Positions 1 to 6,565 of a DNA stretch of 6,868 nt are shown one piece after another (the stretch's first letter is position 1; every line of letters starts with the position of its first letter). Source of the DNA: Clostridia bacterium (lineage in GTDB: Bacteria; Bacillota_A; Clostridia; Oscillospirales; CAG-272); contig JAFXHW010000219.1 in NCBI GenBank assembly GCA_017533545.1, positions 1-6,868 on the forward strand, read 5' to 3'. The notes under the pieces were generated by a model. The model was given only the letters and a program-made list of their open reading frames with translations, was not told the origin of the DNA and searched no databases. Position numbers and translations under genes: made by a program.

Positions 1-636
1 CTCTTTTCCGAATCGTTCGATTCTGAAAAGCTGCTTTTCGCGATACAGATGCTCCTGCCTATCGGTTTTTTGCCCTTTTTGACACGCGACGTTTCGCGCC
101 TTACCCTTCTTTTCCCGTTTCTGCTTATCAACATCATGCCCGATTACGTATATCAGCATTCGATCTATTTCCAGTACGTTTTCGGCTCAACTGCCTTCCT
201 TTTCTATGCCGCGGCGCTTAATCTTGCCGATATGAAGGGCTCATACCGCCGTACCGTTGCGGCATACTCGCTCGTTGCTTGCATTTTGGGCTTTACATCG
301 ATGATAACCGACCGAGGTTATTACGTTGCGAAATACGAGGCCACAAAGGAGCAGATCGCGATAATGGATGAGGCGATCGAGTGCGTGCCCGACGGCGTGT
401 CTGTCAAGGCATCGTCATTTTTCCTGCCCCATCTGGCGAACAGACGGTATATATACGATTTTGGCCGCACAAAGCACGATGCCGAGTATATCGCCATCGA
501 TTTGAGATACGAGGACGGCAAGCATGAAGAGGCGCAGATAGAGGTTTACGAAGAAAAGGGCTATGAGATAGTTTACTATTCAAAGGGTCTGGCGCTTATC
601 GTAAGAAATCCTTTCTACGTTGGAGAAAACGGATAA
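1..636 (+). CDS. DUF2079-type multi-pass membrane protein, C-terminal part (5' end outside window)
   Basis: The reading frame is open from the first base, so the gene starts upstream; the ATG at 49 is internal, because the codons before it (LLFAIQMLLP) continue a hydrophobic helix. 211 residues are visible. Counting from base 1, hydrophobic segments lie at about 11-28, 34-48, 56-76 and 86-103, followed by a soluble tail of about 108 residues. The core PLxFLPFL..., YQHSIYFQY and the tail pattern V-x-A-S-x-F-F-L-P-H-L-x-x-R-x-Y-I-Y resemble the DUF2079 family (COG3463) of predicted membrane proteins, thought to be related to GT-C type glycosyltransferases; the substrate is unknown. The stop TAA (634-636) directly abuts the ATG of the P-type ATPase, so the two are probably co-transcribed and translationally coupled. 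The family call rests on remembered pattern only, and the catalytic N-terminal half is not visible. Confidence 0.72.
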   Translation, partial: LFSESFDSEKLLFAIQMLLPIGFLPFLTRDVSRLTLLFPFLLINIMPDYVYQHSIYFQYVFGSTAFLFYAAALNLADMKGSYRRTVAAYSLVACILGFTSMITDRGYYVAKYEATKEQIAIMDEAIECVPDGVSVKASSFFLPHLANRRYIYDFGRTKHDAEYIAIDLRYEDGKHEEAQIEVYEEKGYEIVYYSKGLALIVRNPFYVGENG

Positions 637-3039
637 ATGAAGAAAAAACAAGACTTTGAAAAAGGTCAGATTGTCCGTATCGATACAGATGCGAATGTCG
701 GCCTTAATGACGAGCAGGTGCTCGACCGTATTATAAACGGTCACAGCAACATTCCCGTCGAATCACCATCGAAAACGGTGGGGCAGATCATTGCCTCAAA
801 CGTTTTCACTTACTTTAATCTGATATTCTTTGTGCTCGCAATTTTGATGATCGTCGCATCGTCATACAATGACCTCATGTTCATGCCGGTCGTTTTGGTG
901 AACATCCTTATCGGTGTTGTTCAGGAGATAAATGCCAAGCGCACGCTTGATAAGCTTCAGCTTCTTAATACTCCCGTTGCGCGCGTTGTGAGAAACGGCG
1001 AGGAAATCGAAACGAACGTTGAAAATCTCGTTATCGACGATATAGCCGTCCTCGGTCCCGGTGATCAGCTCAGTGCCGATGCCGTTGTGGTATCGGGAAA
1101 GGTGAGTGTGAACGAATCTCTCGTTACCGGAGAGAGCGACGAGATTTTCAAAAAAGAAGGTGACAGCCTTCTTTCGGGCAGCTTTGTCGTGAGCGGCAAG
1201 TGCCGTGCAAGGATCACTTGCGTGGGACACGATTCCTTCGTTGCCCGACTCACTCTCGATGCAAAAAAGACGAAAAAGCGCAAAAAGAAGGGCATGATGC
1301 TCGCGCTTTCACGCCTAATCATGGTCATTGGCATTTTGATAATTCCTATCGGCGCTGCGCTGTTTTTGAGTCAGATGTACCGCCTCGGCATGGCATGGGA
1401 CGAATCGCTCGTCAAGATGGCAGGCGCGCTTATAGGCATGATTCCCGAGGGACTCTACCTCCTTACCTCGATCGCATTGGCGGTCAGCGTTATCCGTCTT
1501 GCCAAAAAGAGAACACTCGTCCACGAGCTGGGCTGTATCGAGATGCTTGCAAGAGTTGACGTTTTGTGTCTTGACAAAACGGGTACAATCACCGAAAACG
1601 AGATGCAGGTGGACAACTTTTATCCCATCGGCGATGATAGAGATAAGACAGAACAGATCATTTCCGATGTAGTGTCCTCGCTCAATGCCGATAATAACAC
1701 CATGATCGCGCTAAAAGAGAGATTTACACATGATGTATCAAGACGCGTCAAAAATACCGTTCCATTTTCGTCGGTCTGTAAATTCAGTGCCGTAAACTTT
1801 GAAAACGGCGAAAGCTATTTGCTCGGAGCGCCCGAATTCGTGCTTTCGGATGGATACGAAAGCCATAAAGAAAGAATCGAAGCGCTTGCATCGGCAGGCG
1901 CACGGGTATTGGCACTTGCTTTGAGCGACAGCGAGGTGAAAAACGGTGAGAGGGCAAAAAATGTGACTCTTAAAGCACTTATAACCCTTTCAAACCCAAT
2001 TCGTGCCGACGCTGCGGAAACCTTTTCCTACTTTGCGGAGCAGGGGGTAGAGATCAAAGTAATATCGGGCGATAACCCGATAACCGTTGCCTCGGCCGCA
2101 AAAAAAGCGGGGATAGCAAACTGCGGCAAATACGTTGACGTTTCTGTTCTCAGCGACAGCGAGCTTTACGATGCTGCCGGTGAATACACGGTTTTCGGAC
2201 GTGTCAGCCCCGAACAGAAAAAGAAACTCATTTTGTGCCTTAAAAAGCAGGGGCATACAGTTGCCATGACGGGCGACGGAGTTAACGATGTGCTGGCGCT
2301 CAAAGAGGCAGATTGCAGTATCGCCATGGCCTCGGGCAGCGACGTTGCAAGTCAGGTGTCCCATATTGTTCTGCTCGATTCGAATTTTGCATCAATGCCC
2401 TCGGTCGTGTCCGAAGGGCGCCGTGTGATAAACAACATTGAACGCTCGGCATCCCTCTTTTTGGTAAAAAATATCTTCTCCTTTGTAATGGCCTGGATCA
2501 CTATCCTTGCGGCGCTCGAATATCCGCTCGAGCCCTCGCAGCTTACGCTGGTCAACGCCTTTACCATAGGCATACCTTCCTTTGTATTGGCGCTTGAAGC
2601 GAACAAAAGCAGGGTGCGAGGCAAGTTTATCCGCAATATCCTTTTCCGCGCCGCGCCTGCGGGTCTTACCAACGTCATTCTCATTTTGACGGCATCGCTT
2701 TTTGCAAGATTCTTTACCGAATTCAGCGCCTCGGAGCTGTCGACCGTTTCGGTGATCTTGATGGCAACGGTAGGCTTTATGATGCTCTGGCGGGTGTCAA
2801 TGCCCTTCAATTTGATACGCGGAACTCTTTTCGGAGCAATGGTGGCCGGCTTTGCAGGCACATTTGTTCTTTTAGGACAGCCGCTCTTTTCGGTATCTCC
2901 CTTAAGCCGTGAAGGACTTTTGGTGCTGGCTGTGCTCATGGCCCTCGCTTTCCCCATCTACTACGCACTACACTCTGTTTTTTACAAAACAAGCGAAGTA
3001 CTGACCGTATTAAAAGGGAAAATAACTCACAAAGAATAA
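637..3039 (+). CDS. P-type cation-transporting ATPase, CtpE-like (possible Ca2+ transporter)
   Basis: A complete 800-aa P-type ATPase of the inner membrane, which uses ATP and a phospho-aspartate intermediate to move cations. Visible motifs: actuator TGES (164-167), TM4 motif I-P-E-G-L (269-273), phosphorylation motif DKTGT with catalytic D313, a nucleotide-domain GAPE motif (397-400, preceded by L rather than the usual K) and hinge TGDGVND (545-551). Ten hydrophobic segments fit the 2+2+6 layout, and there is no N-terminal heavy-metal domain or CPC motif, arguing against Cu/Zn/Cd pumps. The stretch around the phosphorylation site (GMIPEGL..LTS.A.AV..V, then LARVDVLCLDKTGT) and the TM6 pattern T-I-G-I-P-S-F-x-L-A-L-E resemble the CtpE branch, for which Ca2+ uptake has been described in mycobacteria. 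Substrate and direction here are inference. TM6 lacks the acidic ligand typical of SERCA-like pumps. The start ATG directly follows the upstream stop; GGAG at 622-625, inside the upstream gene, is the likely ribosome binding site. A Lys/Arg-rich stretch (210-218) precedes TM3. Confidence 0.93.
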   Translation: MKKKQDFEKGQIVRIDTDANVGLNDEQVLDRIINGHSNIPVESPSKTVGQIIASNVFTYFNLIFFVLAILMIVASSYNDLMFMPVVLVNILIGVVQEINAKRTLDKLQLLNTPVARVVRNGEEIETNVENLVIDDIAVLGPGDQLSADAVVVSGKVSVNESLVTGESDEIFKKEGDSLLSGSFVVSGKCRARITCVGHDSFVARLTLDAKKTKKRKKKGMMLALSRLIMVIGILIIPIGAALFLSQMYRLGMAWDESLVKMAGALIGMIPEGLYLLTSIALAVSVIRLAKKRTLVHELGCIEMLARVDVLCLDKTGTITENEMQVDNFYPIGDDRDKTEQIISDVVSSLNADNNTMIALKERFTHDVSRRVKNTVPFSSVCKFSAVNFENGESYLLGAPEFVLSDGYESHKERIEALASAGARVLALALSDSEVKNGERAKNVTLKALITLSNPIRADAAETFSYFAEQGVEIKVISGDNPITVASAAKKAGIANCGKYVDVSVLSDSELYDAAGEYTVFGRVSPEQKKKLILCLKKQGHTVAMTGDGVNDVLALKEADCSIAMASGSDVASQVSHIVLLDSNFASMPSVVSEGRRVINNIERSASLFLVKNIFSFVMAWITILAALEYPLEPSQLTLVNAFTIGIPSFVLALEANKSRVRGKFIRNILFRAAPAGLTNVILILTASLFARFFTEFSASELSTVSVILMATVGFMMLWRVSMPFNLIRGTLFGAMVAGFAGTFVLLGQPLFSVSPLSREGLLVLAVLMALAFPIYYALHSVFYKTSEVLTVLKGKITHKE

Positions 3040-3059
3040 ATTGTAAGGAAAGAATCGTT

Positions 3060-4511
3060 ATGGCATATCCTGATTTAATGTTTCTCTCACAGATCCCCGT
3101 TCATCGCATTTTTGACGATGCTTTTGAGGATATGAAGCTCAAAACGCTTCTCGGCGACGAAACGCTGCACGCGATGAACATCCCCTGCGAAAGGGACGAT
3201 ATAATCGCGCGGCAAGAGATGTTTTCTGCCATGAAGAACAGTGAAGCACGAGACCATATGACGCTGCTCAAAGAGAATATCACCGCCGTCAGCACCCTTG
3301 CCGAAAGGTATGAGAACGCCAGATGCGACAGCGAGAGGTATATCCTTTTTGCCAATCTCGCAAAAGCCATATCGCACTTTTTCTCAAATGCGTCAAAGAA
3401 TATTTTGCCGGCGGAGCTTTATACGCGCTTTTGCGACTATTTTGCAAAGCGATGCGAGAATACAAACTATAAGCAGCTTGTAAGCGATCTCGACGTGCTG
3501 ATGCCCAAGATCGAAGGGATAACGGTAAGTCAGTACAAGATATCGGGGGACAATGTAAAGGTGTCGCTTGATACCGCCGTGCCCTACGTTGAACGGCTTC
3601 TTGCCGATGCCGAGTGCCTCGGCATCGCGCGGCCGCGTATGCAGGCAATGGAGGCGCGCGTGCTCGATTGCTCCGTTATCGAGGCAACGGCAAAGCTTCA
3701 TCCCGATCTGTTTTCCGCTCTTGGCGATTTTCACTCTCGCCACAAAAATTTCTACGAGCGCGAGCTTCTTTTATACCGTACCTCGATCTCCTTTTACACC
3801 GAGATATGCGATATGCTCGATATGATATCGTCGAAGGGAATCCCGGTCTGCTTTCCCAAGATCGCCTCACAAAAGAAGATCGATATATCGAGCGCATACG
3901 ACATAACCCTTTTGACAAAGGGGGAAAGCAACATCATTCCCAACGATGTCTATTTCGATGAAAAAGAGCCCTTTTTCTATCTTACAGGCGCCAACGGCGG
4001 CGGTAAGACGACCTATCTCAGAACGGTAGGTATCAGTACCATACTCTTTTTAAATGGCTGTCCCTGCCCATGCGAGAGGGCGGAGATTTATCCTTTGCAT
4101 AACGTCTTCACTCATTTCCCTCGTGACGAGAGATTCGACAATGCAGGCCGAAACGCCGAGGAGCAGATCAGAGTCAAGAGAATACTCGATACAACCGACC
4201 ACGTTTCGCTCGTGTTGCTTAACGAGACCTATTCGACCACAAGCGAGGAAGTCGCGATGCAGCAAACGGCCGCTCTGGCCGAAACTATGTACCGCGGCGG
4301 CGAGTTCGGCGTATATGTCACCCATCAGCACTCGACGTCCGACGGCGAGATCCCCTATCTCAACGTAATAATCGATGTCAATGACAGCAACCGACGCACC
4401 TACAAGGTTGCTCGCCAAAACAGTGTTTACAGCTCCTACGCACGCGATATTTTGCAAAAATACTCGCTGACAAAGGAAGAGCTTGATCGCCGATTCGGCA
4501 ACATAAACTAA
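3060..4511 (+). CDS. Short MutS-like ATPase, copy A
   Basis: 483-aa member of the MutS-type ABC ATPases. An R-Q pair at 51-52 (DDIIARQEMF) resembles the start of the MutS core (domain III). About 230 residues of mostly helical sequence follow, then IIPNDV (292-297), Walker A G-A-N-G-G-G-K-T-T (310-318, with N312 and K316 matching the Asn and Lys of MutS GPNMGGKST), a signature-like loop A-G-R-N (362-365), Walker B L-L-N-E (N388, E389) and switch His H422 in VTH. The mismatch-binding and connector domains are absent, as are any Smr nuclease or membrane segment, and the protein is little over half the length of canonical MutS (about 850 aa). Asn replaces the Walker B Asp. Three cysteines form CPCPC at 334-338, in the segment where MutS has its conserved G-x-x-x-P. 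AAGGA at 3045-3049 lies 10 nt before the ATG and supports this start. It sits 20 nt after the P-type ATPase and is followed by a paralog. A role in mismatch repair is unlikely; the true function is unknown. Confidence 0.88.
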   Translation: MAYPDLMFLSQIPVHRIFDDAFEDMKLKTLLGDETLHAMNIPCERDDIIARQEMFSAMKNSEARDHMTLLKENITAVSTLAERYENARCDSERYILFANLAKAISHFFSNASKNILPAELYTRFCDYFAKRCENTNYKQLVSDLDVLMPKIEGITVSQYKISGDNVKVSLDTAVPYVERLLADAECLGIARPRMQAMEARVLDCSVIEATAKLHPDLFSALGDFHSRHKNFYERELLLYRTSISFYTEICDMLDMISSKGIPVCFPKIASQKKIDISSAYDITLLTKGESNIIPNDVYFDEKEPFFYLTGANGGGKTTYLRTVGISTILFLNGCPCPCERAEIYPLHNVFTHFPRDERFDNAGRNAEEQIRVKRILDTTDHVSLVLLNETYSTTSEEVAMQQTAALAETMYRGGEFGVYVTHQHSTSDGEIPYLNVIIDVNDSNRRTYKVARQNSVYSSYARDILQKYSLTKEELDRRFGNIN

Positions 4512-4523
4512 ATTTTAAGAAAG

Positions 4524-4536
4524 CGGGCTATGCCCG
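4524..4536 (+). other. Small intercistronic hairpin between the two MutS-like genes
   Basis: CGGGC-TAT-GCCCG forms a perfect 5-bp GC-rich stem with a 3-nt loop in the 37-nt gap. No T-run follows (AATAAAAGAAAA instead), so it is not a terminator. It lies just upstream of a weak ribosome binding site (AAAGAAAA) and could affect translation or mRNA processing. At this length it could also be chance. Confidence 0.35.
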
Positions 4537-4548
4537 AATAAAAGAAAA

Positions 4549-6063
4549 ATGAAATTCAGTTTGCTTTACAAAAACATTCCCGAATATTCATACGAGGATC
4601 AGAATCCTCCTTTTGATATAATATACGATCTGTCGATCGACAAATCGGTGTCAAGAATCTGCCGTGATACACGCAAGGTTGACTACTTTTTGTCGGTTAT
4701 GCGCCGAATGCTTACCAACGTTGACGATATAGCATACCGCCAGAATCTTCTTGCCGATTTTATCGAATATCCCGAACTGCTCGGCGAGCTGAAAGTGATA
4801 TTTTCCCGCTACGATAAGATCAAAAGCGACTGGGTGGAGCTTCGCTCGACTTCCTTTCCCTCGGCAAGCTCATCAAATTCGGGAGCTCTTCTTGAGCATA
4901 CCTTTTCGTCGCTCAAGCTTACCTCGATCTTTCCGCGCACTATAATCTCATTTTATGAAAACATCGGTTCGACGATCGCTAAATATGACGTCAAGTCAGA
5001 GGCGCTCGTTTCGATGATGAGCTATTGCAGCGAGATGACCGAGAACAATTCGCTTAACGAGATTGCAAATATCGCATCGCTTTTCCAGTATAAGACCGCC
5101 GAGGACTACGATTTCGGAGTGCTTTGCCGGCTTGACAGCACGATGCGCCTTATTGAATGTGAGCTTTGCGATATAAAAGAGCATCAAAAGGATAAAAAGC
5201 CGCTTATCGATTGGAAGGCACTTGCATCAAAGAAGAACAAGGACTCGGCTCTTCGCGAGGTCGATGCCGACAAGGAGGCTATCGACGGTGTCAGATTCGT
5301 TTTGACCGAGGCGCTATATCATATCGATTCCACGCTGAATCACATTACCAATATCGTCTACGAAACCTTCCACGGACTTTCCTTTGAGCTGATGTTTTAC
5401 GAAGTCGCGCTCGAAATCTGCGAATATTTGTCGGAAAACGACATCCCACTTTGCGTGCCCGACTTGCTCGACATGGAGCATGACACAATAAAGGCAAGCG
5501 CTCTTCGCGATTTTTATCTGGCGGCGGGCGGCAAGAAGGGAAGCGAGATAATTCCCAATGACGTCAGCTTTGAAAAGGACGAGGGCGGAGTGCTTATCCG
5601 CGGACGCAACAATACAGGTAAAACAACCTTTTTGCGCTCTCTCGGAACGGCACAGCTCTTTGCTCAGGCGGGACTTCCCGTTTGCGCCGAAAGCGCATCT
5701 TTCAGCGTAAGAAGCGCGGTGTTCACCCATTTTTCCTCCGCCGAGGAGGATTTCATCGTGGGCGACACATCGGGAAGATTCGAGGGTGAGGTAAAGGAGA
5801 TGGCCAAGATGGTCGACAGGCTAAAGCCCTATTCTCTCATTTTGCTCAACGAAACCTTCCAGACTACCTCGTATGATGAAGGTGCTTGCGGAATTTACAA
5901 TATTCTGTCCCTTTTCACAAAGATGAAGGCGAAATTCATATTCGTCACCCATCTTTTGGGGCTGTTTGATATGTGCGGCGATATTCCCGTTAGGCTGATG
6001 GAAACGGTACTGAATGAGGAAGACGGAAAGATACCGTACGTTATAAGCGATATTAATAAATAA
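4549..6063 (+). CDS. Short MutS-like ATPase, copy B (paralog of copy A)
   Basis: 504-aa paralog of the preceding gene. Shared landmarks are an R-Q pair in D-D-I-A-Y-R-Q, the pattern E-I-C-x-x-L-x-x-x-S-x-x-x-I-P-x-C-x-P, IIPNDV (334-339), Walker A G-R-N-N-T-G-K-T-T (352-360, with N354 and K358), a signature-like loop S-G-R-F (408-411), Walker B L-L-N-E (N434, E435) and switch His H468 in VTH. The spacing from IIPNDV to Walker A (18) and from Walker B to His (34) is identical to copy A. As in copy A, the mismatch-reading domain is missing and Asn stands at the Walker B Asp position. It differs in having R-N-N-T rather than A-N-G-G in Walker A, and a single Cys (C379) where copy A has CPCPC. 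The ribosome binding site is weak (AAAGAAAA directly before the ATG); the ATG at 4530 in the gap stops after three codons. It is the last gene before the terminator at 6081-6119, so the pair probably works together, perhaps as a heterodimer. Function unknown. Confidence 0.87.
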   Translation: MKFSLLYKNIPEYSYEDQNPPFDIIYDLSIDKSVSRICRDTRKVDYFLSVMRRMLTNVDDIAYRQNLLADFIEYPELLGELKVIFSRYDKIKSDWVELRSTSFPSASSSNSGALLEHTFSSLKLTSIFPRTIISFYENIGSTIAKYDVKSEALVSMMSYCSEMTENNSLNEIANIASLFQYKTAEDYDFGVLCRLDSTMRLIECELCDIKEHQKDKKPLIDWKALASKKNKDSALREVDADKEAIDGVRFVLTEALYHIDSTLNHITNIVYETFHGLSFELMFYEVALEICEYLSENDIPLCVPDLLDMEHDTIKASALRDFYLAAGGKKGSEIIPNDVSFEKDEGGVLIRGRNNTGKTTFLRSLGTAQLFAQAGLPVCAESASFSVRSAVFTHFSSAEEDFIVGDTSGRFEGEVKEMAKMVDRLKPYSLILLNETFQTTSYDEGACGIYNILSLFTKMKAKFIFVTHLLGLFDMCGDIPVRLMETVLNEEDGKIPYVISDINK

Positions 6064-6080
6064 TGTAACGTTTTGACTAC

Positions 6081-6119
6081 AAAAAGGATAGCGAACAATC
6101 ACGTTTGCTATCCTTTTTT
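6081..6119 (+). terminator. Bidirectional intrinsic terminator between convergent genes
   Basis: GGATAGCGAAC (6086-6096) pairs with GTTTGCTATCC (6103-6113) as an 11-bp stem with one G-U pair and a 6-nt loop. A5 on the left and T6 (6114-6119) on the right extend the stem and give a U-run for transcripts from either side. It closes the rightward operon 17 nt after its last stop and also serves the leftward DUF2493 gene, whose TAA stop (6118-6120) overlaps its edge. Read leftwards, the wobble becomes a C-A mismatch, so that direction is slightly weaker. Confidence 0.9.
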
Positions 6120-6456
6120 ATAATTCTTTGCAAAGGATCACTCGATATGGTTTCCTTAACTTTTTTGCAAGGTTTATTACAGATAAGGTGCCTTTTGAAT
6201 TTCCGTTCCAAAAAATAAGTATTTTATCAGAATAGGCAACTATAGCTTTGTTCCTTATTATCGGTGCAGCACGTCCATATCGCTCATATTGAGGAAAAAA
6301 CTCTGTAAGCTTCAATCCCTTTTCTTTTGCGTACTGCATCGCGCACAGATCGACTCCTACTGCCCCGCCGGATACAATTTCGGTCACATTAACAGGAAGG
6401 TATTCTTCCAGAGAAATATTTGACAAGCTTCTTGATCCAACAATTGCAATTTTCAT
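6118..6456 (-). CDS. SLOG / DUF2493 (YspA-like) nucleotide-binding family protein
   Basis: 112-aa Rossmann-like protein. M-K-I-A-I-V-G-S-R-S opens the fold (GSR at 7-9), followed by S-G-G-A-V-G-V-D (29-36), R-Y-G-R-A-A (59-64), I-R-N (67-69), F-W-N-G (82-85) and S-K-G-T (87-90). This order of motifs is characteristic of DUF2493 in the SLOG superfamily (relatives of DprA/Smf and LOG), which binds nucleotides or nucleotide-derived ligands; the exact ligand is not known. The length fits a stand-alone domain. The frame extends to an ATG at 6477, but the ATG at 6456 is preferred because GAGG lies 6 nt before it and the conserved strand begins immediately. Its composition is clearly more AT-rich than the operon to the left. 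It is convergent with copy B and divergent from a small ribbon-helix-helix gene. Confidence 0.85.
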   Translation of the reverse strand: MKIAIVGSRSLSNISLEEYLPVNVTEIVSGGAVGVDLCAMQYAKEKGLKLTEFFPQYERYGRAAPIIRNKAIVAYSDKILIFWNGNSKGTLSVINLAKKLRKPYRVILCKEL

Positions 6457-6462
6457 TCTACG

Positions 6463-6466
6463 CCTC
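6463..6466 (-). promoter_or_regulatory. Ribosome binding site deciding the DUF2493 start
   Basis: On the minus strand GAGG precedes the ATG at 6456 by 6 nt. Using the longer start at 6477 would place this site inside the coding sequence and add seven residues (MFIMRRR) before the conserved first strand, so the shorter start is favoured. Confidence 0.7.
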
Positions 6467-6470
6467 ATAA

Positions 6471-6543
6471 TAAACATATATTGAACATATTATATATCCA
6501 TATGCAACATTGTAACACAAAATAAGTGTAAAGTAAACATATA
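6471..6543. repeat. Repeated AACATAT sites in the divergent promoter region (candidate operator)
   Basis: The 10-mer TAAACATATA occurs exactly at 6471-6480 and 6534-6543, and its core AACATAT also at 6484-6490. The second and third copies touch the candidate -10 boxes for the leftward and rightward genes. An 11-bp interrupted palindrome, TTGT-AAC-ACAA, lies between them (6510-6520). Repeated short half-sites fit ribbon-helix-helix operators, so autoregulation by the adjacent 56-aa protein is plausible. In DNA this AT-rich some repetition is expected by chance. Confidence 0.4.
6489..6494 (-). promoter_or_regulatory. Candidate -10 box for the leftward DUF2493 gene
   Basis: The minus strand reads TATAAT here, a perfect -10 match, implying a start of transcription near 6482 and a leader of about 26 nt to the ATG at 6456. 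No convincing -35 box is seen at 16-18 nt; TTGTGT lies 20 nt away. AT-rich context lowers the specificity. Confidence 0.45.
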
Positions 6544-6545
6544 AT
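6540..6545 (+). promoter_or_regulatory. Candidate -10 box for the ribbon-helix-helix gene
   Basis: A perfect TATAAT lies 20 nt before the start codon. The -35 region is poor; TTGTAA at 6510-6515 is 24 nt away, too far for a standard promoter. The box overlaps the second TAAACATATA repeat, consistent with repression at this site. Confidence 0.45.
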
Positions 6546-6565
6546 AAATTCAAAATGAGGTTTGT

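Noticed and set aside
49..51. ATG at 49 as the start of the first gene
   Set aside because: The frame is open to base 1 and the preceding codons continue a hydrophobic segment typical of the family, so the gene begins upstream of the window.
1200..1559. 119-aa open frame on the plus strand
   Set aside because: It is the -1 frame of the P-type ATPase gene with a composition typical of a shadow frame. It is mentioned only as the possible tail of a frameshift product.
2352..2957. 201-aa open frame on the minus strand
   Set aside because: It lies wholly antisense to the C-terminal membrane region of the P-type ATPase, whose motifs are clear; its product is basic, low in pattern and resembles no family.
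3289..3961. Overlapping frames on both strands inside MutS-like copy A
   Set aside because: GC-rich codons leave other frames open by chance; the products are Arg/Ser/Cys-rich and unpatterned, while the main frame has clear ATPase motifs.
4512..4548. Intercistronic hairpin as a transcription terminator
   Set aside because: The stem is only 5 bp and is followed by an A-rich stretch, not a T-run.
5314..5730. 138-aa open frame on the minus strand
   Set aside because: Antisense to MutS-like copy B, with no recognisable domain and no promoter of its own that I can see.
3060..6063. Annotation of the pair as DNA mismatch repair protein MutS or MutS2
   Set aside because: Both are far shorter than MutS, lack the mismatch-reading domain and MutS2's Smr domain, and have Asn at the Walker B Asp position, so a repair role would mislead.
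6457..6477. Upstream ATG (6477) as the start of the DUF2493 gene
   Set aside because: GAGG sits 6 nt before the ATG at 6456 and the conserved fold begins there; the longer start would add MFIMRRR with no good ribosome binding site.
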